The position numbers and the translations under genes were made by a program. Below the pieces are notes generated by a model that worked only from the letters and a program-made list of their open reading frames with translations, was not told the DNA's origin and did not search any database. This document shows positions 1-6,496 of a stretch of 6,496 nt of DNA, one piece after another. Origin of the DNA: CAYRGQ01 sp964444885. GTDB lineage: Bacteria > Bacteroidota > Bacteroidia > Sphingobacteriales > Sphingobacteriaceae. The stretch covers positions 1-6,496 of the forward strand of contig CAYUIZ010000150.1 of assembly GCA_964444885.1 (NCBI GenBank). Reading direction: 5' to 3'. Within the stretch, counting starts at the first letter, position 1. Every line of letters begins with the position of its first letter.

Positions 1-3000
1 ATTGTTGTTCGCATCGCCTGTCAGCGCAACGCCCTTGACTAGGACGAGCGACGGAACCGCGGGCAGGTCTACAACCGTGGGCTCACCCGGATTACCGGGG
101 GTACCCGGGTTGGACGGGTCAGGGGTCGATTCAACGGGGTCGATCGGGTCGGCAGGGTCGCCCGGATCCGTAGTCGGGGGTGTCCCAGTAACCGTAGCCA
201 CATTATCCACGCCGCCGGCATTGATGTCTGCCTGCGCAAGCGTATAAGCCGCTGTATAGACCGCCACCTGACCAGGAGCAAGCGCATCCGTCGCAGCAGC
301 GATATCGGAACGGGAAGCATCAAACGAAGGCGCAGGAAGCGGGTTCTCGCCGCTGAAATCGCGCTCGTCAATTGCAATGCCCGACATCGTCACATTGCCC
401 GTGTTGGTCACTGTGAACGTATAAACAATCTCGTCGCCCGCAGCCACAGGGCTGCTCAGCCCGCTCGCGTCAACCGTCTTGCTGATACTCAACGATGGAG
501 CAGCCGGGAGGTCAACTTCCGTAGGCGTACCCGGAGGGGTGGTGGGATCAAGCGGATCCGGGCTCGATGGAACCGGCGTGATCGGGTCGGCAGGGTCGCC
601 CGGATCCGTAGTCGGGGGTGTCCCAGTAACCGTAGCCACATTATCCACGCCGCCGGCATTGATGTCTGCCTGCGCAAGCGTATAAGCCGCTGTATAGACC
701 GCCACCTGACCAGGAGCAAGCGCATCCGTCGCAGCAGCGATATCGGAACGGGAAGCATCAAACGAAGGCGCAGGAAGCGGGTTCTCGCCGCTGAAATCGC
801 GCTCGTCAATTGCAATGCCCGACATCGTCACATTGCCCGTGTTGGTCACTGTGAACGTATAAACAATCTCGTCGCCCGCAGCCACAGGGCTGCCCAGCCC
901 GCTCGCGTCAACCGTCTTGCTGATACTCAACGATGGAGCATGTTCAACTAAAGGAACGTCCGTCGGGTCGTCCGTACCAGAAGTCGTGCCAGACTCATCC
1001 TCCACATCAGCGCCGCTTGGTGGCGTACCCGTTGCCCTGGCTTGGTTGCTCAGGGTGCCGCGATCCACGTCAGCCTGCGTAATCGTGTAAGTAGACGTGT
1101 ACGTCAGCGTAACACCAGGAGCCAATGAGGCCGCGCTGGAAGCGGGGTCGCTGGAAACAGGCTCGCTGATGGTAAGCGCAGGGAAGCCATCAAACGTATG
1201 GTCGTCCAAGTCGATATCGGTTAGCGTAACGTTACCCGTATTCTCAATAACAAAAGTATAGGTCACCACCTCACCCGCTAACCCCTCGCCCGTACCACCA
1301 ACCGAAGCAGTCTTAACGATATCTATGGATGGATTTCCAGCCGTATTCACCACGGTAGGCGTGCCCGGTGGGGTCAATGGGTCATCGGGATCAGGGCTGG
1401 ATAAAATCGGCCCCACAGGGTCACCGTCAGGGTCCACGCCACTTACAGTAGCGATATTATCTACATGGCCAGCAATGTTATCGGACGGAGTTACCGTATA
1501 CGTGGCTGTATATGCCAACGTACCCCCTGGAGCTAAAGAAGCTGGGGTATTAGTGCCTCCGCTACCCGGAACAAACGCTGGAACAATAGCTGAGCCTGCT
1601 CCTGTAAAACCGGCAGGATCGTCTGCGACAATTACATTCTCAATCGTGACGTTACCCGTATTAGTAAGCACGAAGGAATAGGTAATTTCATCACCCGCAA
1701 CGGAAAGAACACCTGTTTTGGCGAGCGTCATATTAGGATTCAACAATCCGACAATCACCTCTGGTTCCAATGGATCATCGGGATAGTTCGGATCTATGAT
1801 TGTGGCTATATTAGCAATATCCGTGATGCTGGGGGCTAAATCACTAAGAACAGTTCCCTCAAAACTCAATACTATTTGCCCAGAAGCCGGCACATCAAGA
1901 GAAGGCCAGGTGATCGTGTTGCCTGCCACACTTCCGGCATGGCTTACCGCACTGATATTGGTCAGTTGAGCGGGGACAACATCCGACACAGCAACACCAG
2001 TCACAGCCTCCGCATTAGGGTTTGTCATCGTGATCTGGTAGGTGATAACGTCTCCTGGTCTCACATTCGTGGGATCCCCCACTATGGATTTTGCCGCAGT
2101 GAGCCCTCCAATAAATGTGGTCGTTGTGTTTGCCAGTATGTTGTTACATGCGCCTCCCAAGCCGTTGTCCGCGCATTCGAAATACGGATTTGTTGGCAAC
2201 GTCTCCAGATCTTGGTTGGTTGCATCTGGATCGGTCACATCGTATGGCCTCAATATCGTGGCTTCGACTTCCATATCGCCTGCGACCATCAGGCCGGTCA
2301 CTATTCCCGTAAAGGTGTAGGTTAGTTGGCAACCGCTAGGCAAGTCCAGTGCAGACGAAAACGTATTGCTCGTCGCATCGTAGGTGATGTCTGCCGCTTG
2401 CGTGCCGCACCCACCCCCATCAAATACAGGCACAAAACCCGTGGGGTCAAAACCAGCAGGAACCGTAAAAGTAAATGGCGCACCTACGACATTACTTGGC
2501 CCGTCGCTGCCAACTTTGACCGTATAGGTCAATTCATCGCCCACTCGCACGGATGTTTTATCGGCTGTAATCTCGGCAATTTTTAAATCGGCAATTTTAA
2601 CTAGCACGTCGGAACCTACGCTGACCGCTTCGCCGAGAATGAATGTCCAGGTATCGATCGATTTGTTATCTCCAAACTGGCCACTTGTGCCAGTTCCCCC
2701 TACTCCCCAAACATGGCCATTGGCGTTGCTGCTCACTCCGATACTATTCGCCGGGGGCAAATGGCTATTATTTTTGGGGTTCGGATTACTGCCGTTGTTG
2801 CCTGACACATTAGGGATACCTGTATCGTTCCAATACACGACATCTGATTTGACTACTTCGTTGCCAGCGCTACTAAGCACCTCATGGTCCAAAAGTTCGA
2901 CGATGGTGCCGAACCGGTTATATTCCATGTCAAAAAACGGGAAATGAACCTCGGCTCCCTGCAACTGCACGGTCACCGTTGCCGGCACAGCGCCATGGGG

Positions 3001-4176
3001 CAGTGGGTTGCCGTCGCCGTCGAGGCCATCCCAAAAGATATTGTTTTCGCCAGAAACCGACATGCCCGTGAGGGTGCGCGTAGCAAAAGCCGCTGACGCT
3101 TCGGCACTTTTTATCACCACGGTGTACTGCCCCTGGGCGCCCGCCACAAACCGGACAAACCCGCCCTTGTTGCTCACCTGCCCTACCGTGCCGTCCACGC
3201 CAACGAGTTCAATACCGGAAACATCGGGGCTAATCACGGTATTCTTCAACCACGTAGTGCCGCCTGGCACCGCCCCGCTTGCTTGGGTTGGCAGGTCGTC
3301 AGCCGGCAAGGTGTAGAACATTTTATGGGTAATATGCCGTTCGGTATCCGCACTATTTGGATTATGGACACGGCCTGCTAAGGCACTCGCTTGGGTTGAA
3401 TTGATGCTGTTGTACGAAGGTTCCTGCGTCACTGGGTCAACGAAGCCGTTGTTGTTGACGTAGAAGGTGAAATACATGCCGTTATTGCCATTATTATCCA
3501 CCCGATAGATATAACCATCTTTCGTCAACACGTATATAACCCCCTCAAAACCCGTCGTGTTGGGACTGTTTGTACCGTTGGACAGATTCAATACGTTGGT
3601 GTATACACGCCCTTTAATAAATCCATCATTAGTTTCGTTGATGACCGAAACGTCCCAGGCCATGATGCCCGTGTTTCCCTGTGTCCAATTCGCATTGGCA
3701 TCGACCGAGCTGCTGGGTGCATTAGCCCCCCTAGCCACAAACTCGACTCGATAAATCCCGTCCTCGGCTACCTCATGATACAAGGGCTCGTATCGGTTCC
3801 CTCCCGCGCCTTGCCCAAATAATCGCGGCCCCGCTAGCTCAGCTGCGCGGTTGCTAATCTGCCCGGCAACGGTGTTATCATTCACAAGCAGCGTACCGTC
3901 AGGCGCATACAGCCTAATCCTGGAATTGCCACCATTATTTTGGGCGCTGGATGCCATGGTGATCCTTTCGCCCGCTTTCGCATAAACATAGTGGAAGCCT
4001 TCATTAGGGAATGGCCAAGATTGGGGCGTCGTAGAGCCAGTATATAACATCGCTCTTCTACCCGTTTTTCCACTCGGATATAAGTCGCGAGAACCATCTG
4101 CAAGGACGTTGAGGCTTCCCAGCACACCGACTACGACTAGGCCTAAAAGCAAGAGTTGTTTGTAGATTTTCTTCAT
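1..4176 (-). CDS. Large secreted DUF11-repeat surface protein (adhesin-like), 3' end outside window
   Basis: One open frame of 1392 codons runs from ATG at 4176 to the left edge with no stop. The start is fixed by an in-frame TAA three codons upstream (4185-4183). Residues 1-26 form a signal peptide: a basic start (MKKIYKQ), a Leu/Val core, and a likely cut after Val-Leu-Ala26. The head (about 27-525) carries patterns I recall from large Bacteroidota surface proteins: SGKTGRRAMLYTG near the mature N-terminus, a LYAPDGTLL stretch, a VLTKDGYIYRVDNNG stretch, and WDGLDGDGNPLPHG at 382-395, followed by VHFPFFD. DUF11/DUF7507-like modules follow, each with a GD(E/V)xxTY-type motif, at 546, 708, 828, 968, 1101 and 1247; a seventh begins near 1375. 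Linkers are Pro/Asp/Thr-rich. Inferred role: T9SS-exported adhesin or cell-surface filament. The expected C-terminal sorting domain (gliding-motility type) is not in view. No enzymatic motif was seen. Confidence is high for the gene, moderate for the role. Confidence 0.9.
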   Translation of the reverse strand, partial: MKKIYKQLLLLGLVVVGVLGSLNVLADGSRDLYPSGKTGRRAMLYTGSTTPQSWPFPNEGFHYVYAKAGERITMASSAQNNGGNSRIRLYAPDGTLLVNDNTVAGQISNRAAELAGPRLFGQGAGGNRYEPLYHEVAEDGIYRVEFVARGANAPSSSVDANANWTQGNTGIMAWDVSVINETNDGFIKGRVYTNVLNLSNGTNSPNTTGFEGVIYVLTKDGYIYRVDNNGNNGMYFTFYVNNNGFVDPVTQEPSYNSINSTQASALAGRVHNPNSADTERHITHKMFYTLPADDLPTQASGAVPGGTTWLKNTVISPDVSGIELVGVDGTVGQVSNKGGFVRFVAGAQGQYTVVIKSAEASAAFATRTLTGMSVSGENNIFWDGLDGDGNPLPHGAVPATVTVQLQGAEVHFPFFDMEYNRFGTIVELLDHEVLSSAGNEVVKSDVVYWNDTGIPNVSGNNGSNPNPKNNSHLPPANSIGVSSNANGHVWGVGGTGTSGQFGDNKSIDTWTFILGEAVSVGSDVLVKIADLKIAEITADKTSVRVGDELTYTVKVGSDGPSNVVGAPFTFTVPAGFDPTGFVPVFDGGGCGTQAADITYDATSNTFSSALDLPSGCQLTYTFTGIVTGLMVAGDMEVEATILRPYDVTDPDATNQDLETLPTNPYFECADNGLGGACNNILANTTTTFIGGLTAAKSIVGDPTNVRPGDVITYQITMTNPNAEAVTGVAVSDVVPAQLTNISAVSHAGSVAGNTITWPSLDVPASGQIVLSFEGTVLSDLAPSITDIANIATIIDPNYPDDPLEPEVIVGLLNPNMTLAKTGVLSVAGDEITYSFVLTNTGNVTIENVIVADDPAGFTGAGSAIVPAFVPGSGGTNTPASLAPGGTLAYTATYTVTPSDNIAGHVDNIATVSGVDPDGDPVGPILSSPDPDDPLTPPGTPTVVNTAGNPSIDIVKTASVGGTGEGLAGEVVTYTFVIENTGNVTLTDIDLDDHTFDGFPALTISEPVSSDPASSAASLAPGVTLTYTSTYTITQADVDRGTLSNQARATGTPPSGADVEDESGTTSGTDDPTDVPLVEHAPSLSISKTVDASGLGSPVAAGDEIVYTFTVTNTGNVTMSGIAIDERDFSGENPLPAPSFDASRSDIAAATDALAPGQVAVYTAAYTLAQADINAGGVDNVATVTGTPPTTDPGDPADPITPVPSSPDPLDPTTPPGTPTEVDLPAAPSLSISKTVDASGLSSPVAAGDEIVYTFTVTNTGNVTMSGIAIDERDFSGENPLPAPSFDASRSDIAAATDALAPGQVAVYTAAYTLAQADINAGGVDNVATVTGTPPTTDPGDPADPIDPVESTPDPSNPGTPGNPGEPTVVDLPAVPSLVLVKGVALTGDANNN
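142..502 (-). repeat. Tandem module copy 2 (C-terminal copy) of the near-perfect 361-bp repeat
   Basis: Second copy of the block at 580-940, displaced by exactly 438 bp (146 codons), so the frame is kept. It encodes residues 1226-1345, with Ser1241 where the first copy has Gly1095. The 77 bases between the copies (503-579) encode a Pro/Thr/Asp linker (PSSPDPLDPTTPPGTP) that is not repeated. The linker after this copy (about 60-141) is different and two residues longer (STPDPSNPGTPGNPGEP). The following module, from about position 54 leftward, is already diverged (SLVLVKGVALTGDANNN). Confidence 0.95.
580..940 (-). repeat. Tandem module copy 1 (N-terminal copy) of a near-perfect 361-bp repeat
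   Basis: This block encodes residues 1080-1199 of the large protein, starting at SLSISKTVDASG-like sequence just after an Ala-Pro and ending in the GDPADPI linker start. It matches 142-502 at 360 of 361 positions by direct base comparison. The only difference is position 894 (c here, t at 456), which makes residue 1095 Gly (GGC) instead of Ser (AGC). The match stops abruptly at both ends, at 941 and at 579. Confidence 0.95.
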
Positions 4177-4185
4177 GTTTTTTTA
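4177..4185 (-). promoter_or_regulatory. A-rich initiation region that fixes the start of the large gene
   Basis: Reading on the minus strand, CCTCTT is followed by seven A, one C and then ATG. The TAA within it (4185-4183) is in frame with the ATG, so translation cannot begin further upstream. There is no AGGAG-like Shine-Dalgarno sequence; A-rich leaders without one are common in Bacteroidota. No clear Bacteroidota promoter (TTG ... TAnnTTTG) was found upstream by eye. Confidence 0.6.
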
Positions 4186-4286
4186 AGAGGTATGTCGTTT
4201 ATTTGGTCTCAATCATTTCCTACACATCTGGCATTCCGGCGATTCACTGCACGATTTCCCTGATGAATAGTACGCGGATTTGATTA

Positions 4287-4313
4287 GGCCTACATGTCAG
4301 GGGCGACTAGGCC
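4287..4313. promoter_or_regulatory. Inverted repeat GGCCTA / TAGGCC upstream of the large gene
   Basis: GGCCTA at 4287-4292 pairs with TAGGCC at 4308-4313 around a 15-base spacer, about 110 bp before the start codon of the large gene. The left arm is part of the 8-base palindrome TAGGCCTA (4285-4292), which recurs at 4138-4145 inside the signal-peptide codons. The right arm is part of CGACTAGGCC (4304-4313), repeated exactly at 4134-4143. It could be an operator or chance; no regulator can be assigned. Confidence 0.25.
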
Positions 4314-4651
4314 CATGCGCTTTCCCGTTATCGGTTGCTGAGGCTCGGCGGATCGGATTAGCACTGTATGAGGCGTCAGCGTACTGGCTGATTTCACGGC
4401 TCGACATACAGCTTATTTTAGCTTGTACTATTCCATCCAACATGGCGTTTTATTGATGCCTCTTTATTGGGCGCGTTACGTTCTGTAGGCAGGTCATTTA
4501 TCAACCCATCTTGTTTAAATCGACGGCGAAGCTACACAGGCAGACCATGAAACAGAAGTGTATGGCTTGCCAAATGACGGAAAATGACAAGCGAAAACAA
4601 AGACCTAACTAACTGATAATAAGAAATAAATGCAGATTAATCATAAATTTC

Positions 4652-4678
4652 AGCACGGTAGTGCTATCGCTCTTTTTT
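4652..4678 (+). terminator. Weak stem-loop followed by T run (plus-strand orientation)
   Basis: AGCAC (4652-4656) and GTGCT (4661-4665) form a perfect 5-bp stem with a GGTA loop. Seven bases later comes a run of six T (4673-4678). The stem is short and the T run is not adjacent, so termination would be weak. No plus-strand gene precedes it, so it may be chance or end an unseen small transcript. Confidence 0.2.
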
Positions 4679-4697
4679 GCTAAGGAAGGGCTCAGGA

Positions 4698-4715
4698 ATA
4701 GCATGTCTATGCTAT
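4698..4715. repeat. Perfect 7-bp inverted repeat with 4-base loop
   Basis: ATAGCAT (4698-4704) and ATGCTAT (4709-4715) pair around GTCT. No T run follows on either strand, so it is not a standard terminator. It lies about 520 bp upstream of the large gene and could be a protein-binding site or an RNA hairpin; function unknown. Confidence 0.35.
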
Positions 4716-5059
4716 CATCACCACAAAGGCCGCATGATTTTGGGACGCCAAAATCCAACCCCACGGCAAGACATCGCCGCGGCTATGCATGACGTTTGGG
4801 CAACTGTTTCAATACTGGAAAAACCTGGGCATCCAAAGACTCAGCCCCCTCTTTTTGGCTCCGTATTCGATCAGATATGACGTGGAAAAACGAACGGGTT
4901 ACGAAGGAAGCGACACCAATCCTCGCTAAACTGCCGCCAGTCAGTAAGTAAACTGGGAGAGTGGCGACACAAGCTTTTAGAAACACGCTTGGCGAAACGC
5001 ATATCGAACTGTTTCACCTTATCTGCATATGTATGGAAGCGTGCTGTGGCTGGCACATA

Positions 5060-5085
5060 GTTTGCCTTAGAGTGGCACTGCAAAC
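5060..5085 (-). other. 6-bp inverted repeat downstream of the regulator gene
   Basis: GTTTGC (5060-5065) and GCAAAC (5080-5085) pair around a 14-base spacer, 62-87 bases past the stop of the regulator gene. No T-rich tail follows on the minus strand, so an intrinsic terminator is not well supported. Confidence 0.2.
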
Positions 5086-5104
5086 CGCGATTCCTTCGCT
5101 AGGG

Positions 5105-5128
5105 CCATCATTTGCAGACGCGTGATGG
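5105..5128 (-). other. 6-bp inverted repeat just after the regulator stop codon
   Basis: CCATCA (5105-5110) pairs with TGATGG (5123-5128) around a 12-base spacer, about 20-40 bases past the stop at 5147-5149. It is in the right place for a transcript-end hairpin, but the stem is short and no T run follows on the minus strand. Its role is uncertain. Confidence 0.2.
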
Positions 5129-5146
5129 ACGAGAAACCCCACTCGA

Positions 5147-6496
5147 TCACATTTCTACCAGACTTACGCCCGTTTGTGTTTTTTGTTGCCCTTTTTTGAG
5201 GTATTGGATGAAAGTAGACGGCGACAGGCCTGTTACGCTTTTGAATACGGTAGTGAACTTTCCGTGGGAGGAAAACCCCGCATCTTCTGCCATGTAGCTT
5301 ATTTTGTACTTCAAATACTGTGGGTCGGTTTTCATTTGGTTAATCACGTACGCTATGCGAAGGGTATTGATATAGGTATTAAAATCTTTCTTCTTGTCGT
5401 TGTTGATAACGTGCGACAAATACTTGATATTGGTTTTCATATTAACGGCGAGCTTCGCAATCGAGATGCTGCGATCCGTGAAGTCTTTGCCCGTTTCAAA
5501 TCGTTGGAGCTTTTCCAATAATTCCAACCGGATGGCCTTGGGCAAGACTTCACGATCGGGTTCAGTCTCCTTTCCTGCCGTAGAATTAGGCGGGCTGTTT
5601 TCCTTTATGTCCTCCTTCTCCATTCGTTGCAAGAGCGCTTGAAACCGACGGTACTTCTTTCGTTGTACAAGCATATATATTGCGACCGCTATTCCGGCAA
5701 GCCCAAGGGCGATACCGGCCATTAGCAAGGTTTTTTGCCTTGACGCTGCCTCACGTTCCAGCAGTGCCTGCGTCTTGGCCATTTCCATGTCCGTGTATAC
5801 GCGATGGTTGGCTTGGTTAGCATGCGATACCGCTAAGTACCGTTCATTATATACCACAAAGGCTTCCATATCCCCTACGGCATGGTAGTAATCTGCCAAA
5901 TTTTTGTAAACGCTCACTACGAGGTTTGGAAACTTGCTCGCCTCCGCAATCTCCAATGCCTTTTTCAAATGGTCAAATGCTTCGACACGATTGTGCTGCA
6001 ACAAAAACACACGTCCCAAACCGCTATGCACCAATCCTTTTAAGGGCGTATTCGCATCAGTCGCTTCATCGGAAACGTGGAGTGCTTTATGGAAATGGTG
6101 CAGTGCAGAGTCTAACTGGCCGAGGTTTGTGTAACACACGCCCATTCGCTCTTCGTTTTGTATTAGCCCAAAACTCCGAGCCGCCGACGGCGGCACCTGC
6201 TCAAAGAGGGAACTCGCCTGTATGAAATGGGCAATGGCCTGTTCGTAATTATTCTCGGCGATATCATAAAAGCCCATTTCCTGGTAAACCTGTCCCTTGA
6301 AATGGCTTACCGCTTCGGGGGTTTCCATCTGGTCGCTTGCCTTTAAGCCCTGTGCCAAGTATTTACGCCCTTGCGCTAAAAGCCCCATCTCCCTGTATTG
6401 GGTAGATAGTACACCATATATACGGGCTTGCCAAGCATAAATCCTCGATCGTTCGGCGATACGGGAGGCACGTGTAGCATAATGTATCACAGAGTC
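5147..6496 (-). CDS. Membrane-anchored TPR / AraC-type (HTH_18) transcriptional regulator, 5' end outside window
   Basis: The frame is open to the right edge and gives 449 visible residues plus a TGA stop at 5149-5147. A GTG at 6490 could be read as a start, but it falls inside TPR-like helical sequence, so the real start and any signal peptide probably lie outside. Visible residues 1 to about 240 are helical TPR repeats (GQLDSALHHFHKALHVSDEA, RVEAFDHLKKALEIAEASKF, NLADYYHAVGDMEAFVVYNE). A single hydrophobic span covers about 256-277 (GIALGLAGIAVAIYML) and is followed by basic QRKKYRR, which puts the C-terminus in the cytoplasm. After a charged linker, an AraC-type domain fills about 340-435: first helix-turn-helix SIAKLAVNMKTNIKYLSHVI, second ISYMAEDAGFSSHGKFTTVF, then FKSVTGLSPSTF, the family signature. 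Inferred role: a one-component membrane sensor-regulator typical of Bacteroidota, with TPRs outside the inner membrane. The ligand and targets are unknown. Confidence 0.9.
   Translation of the reverse strand, partial: DSVIHYATRASRIAERSRIYAWQARIYGVLSTQYREMGLLAQGRKYLAQGLKASDQMETPEAVSHFKGQVYQEMGFYDIAENNYEQAIAHFIQASSLFEQVPPSAARSFGLIQNEERMGVCYTNLGQLDSALHHFHKALHVSDEATDANTPLKGLVHSGLGRVFLLQHNRVEAFDHLKKALEIAEASKFPNLVVSVYKNLADYYHAVGDMEAFVVYNERYLAVSHANQANHRVYTDMEMAKTQALLEREAASRQKTLLMAGIALGLAGIAVAIYMLVQRKKYRRFQALLQRMEKEDIKENSPPNSTAGKETEPDREVLPKAIRLELLEKLQRFETGKDFTDRSISIAKLAVNMKTNIKYLSHVINNDKKKDFNTYINTLRIAYVINQMKTDPQYLKYKISYMAEDAGFSSHGKFTTVFKSVTGLSPSTFIQYLKKGQQKTQTGVSLVEM

Larger units (their letters stand above)
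1..2600 (-). repeat. Array of DUF11/DUF7507-like Ig-fold modules within the large surface protein
   Basis: Seven protein modules are visible, with approximate starts at residues 533, 693, 814, 949, 1081, 1227 and 1375 of the large protein. The last is cut by the window edge. Spacing between successive GD(E/V)xxTY motifs is 162, 120, 140, 133 and 146 residues. The first two modules are of the classic DUF11 kind (VTGVAVSDVVPAQL in the second). From the third on they carry the NTGNVT signature after the TY strand, and a second conserved part reading LAPG...YT..YT, which resembles DUF7507. Divergence falls along the chain: the fifth and sixth are almost identical while the first four differ strongly. 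Such modules usually act as rigid spacers that push a functional tip away from the cell surface; that role here is inferred. Confidence 0.85.
4177..5146. other. Intergenic region of about 970 bp without a convincing gene
   Basis: The stretch lies between the end of the regulator gene (stop at 5147-5149) and the start of the large surface-protein gene, both on the minus strand. Open frames in it are at most about 70 codons, mostly begin with TTG or GTG, overlap each other on opposite strands, and resemble no family I recognise (4677-4880 plus; 4783-4986 and 4871-5083 minus). An AT-rich patch lies at about 4605-4650. Several short inverted repeats are listed separately. No tRNA, riboswitch or insertion-sequence end was recognised. 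It may hold a long leader and promoter for the large gene, a small RNA, or decayed sequence. Confidence 0.6.

Noticed and set aside
2..685. Plus-strand collagen-like open frames at 2-247 and 479-685 rich in Gly-Ser-Pro (GSAGSPGSVVGG).
   Set aside because: They are the reverse complement of the Pro/Asp/Thr-rich linkers and repeat modules of the large minus-strand gene. The periodicity comes from those codons, and the minus-strand frame is far longer and has clear domains.
69..815. Arg/Leu-rich minus-strand open frames at 69-377 and 489-815 with identical N-terminal parts.
   Set aside because: They are alternative-frame readings of the two duplicated module blocks. Their identity to each other just reflects the DNA repeat.
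142..940. The tandem repeat as a CRISPR array or mobile element.
   Set aside because: The copies are 361 bp, keep the reading frame and encode a protein domain. There are no short regular spacers, terminal inverted repeats or transposase.
1325..3754. Other open frames of 60-150 codons on both strands across the body of the large gene.
   Set aside because: All lie inside the continuous 1392-codon frame, have low-complexity or implausible composition, and show no family resemblance.
4677..5083. Small open frames in the gap (4677-4880 plus, 4783-4986 and 4871-5083 minus) as possible small proteins or transposase remnants.
   Set aside because: They begin with TTG or GTG, overlap one another on opposite strands, lack a ribosome-binding site and match nothing I recognise. 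No insertion-sequence ends or target duplications were seen around them.
5174..6225. Plus-strand open frames across the regulator gene (5174-5521, 5394-5642, 5926-6225, 5934-6134).
   Set aside because: They are antisense to a gene with clear TPR, membrane and AraC domains and have no independent support.
6488..6490. GTG as the start codon of the regulator.
   Set aside because: The frame continues to the window edge, and the sequence around the GTG already looks like TPR helix with no signal peptide. The membrane topology predicts an N-terminal export signal, so the true start is most likely outside.

Overview
The window looks like part of a Bacteroidota chromosome, plausibly of the Sphingobacteriales or a related order. 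The evidence is the two protein architectures, since no marker gene is present. One is a very large secreted protein built from DUF11-like modules, of the kind exported by the type IX secretion system. The other is a TPR / membrane-span / AraC-type regulator, an arrangement typical of this phylum. The ribosome-binding region of the large gene is A-rich and lacks a Shine-Dalgarno sequence, which also fits. By eye the base composition is near 50% GC, and richer in the repeat modules at the left end.

Layout, with everything on the minus strand: (1) 4176 down to 1 is one uninterrupted reading frame of 1392 codons that runs off the left edge without a stop. It encodes a signal peptide, a head region of about 500 residues, and then a string of Ig-like DUF11/DUF7507-type modules joined by Pro/Asp/Thr-rich linkers. 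(2) 4177-5146 is a 970-bp gap with no convincing gene; it holds several short inverted repeats and a small cluster of TAGGCC words just before and inside the start of the large gene. (3) 6496 down to 5147 is the 3' part (449 residues) of a regulator gene whose start lies beyond the right edge.

The large protein is probably exported through Sec and then T9SS to the cell surface, where it would act as an adhesin or stalk-like filament. Its C-terminal sorting domain would lie outside the window. The regulator lies upstream on the same strand and could sense an envelope signal through its TPR domain and act on DNA through its cytoplasmic AraC domain. Control of the large gene by this neighbour is conjecture from position only.

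The most notable feature is a nearly perfect tandem duplication in the large gene: two 361-bp blocks, 438 bp apart, differ at one base (Gly to Ser), while the 77-bp linker between them is unique. No clearly new biological system is visible.
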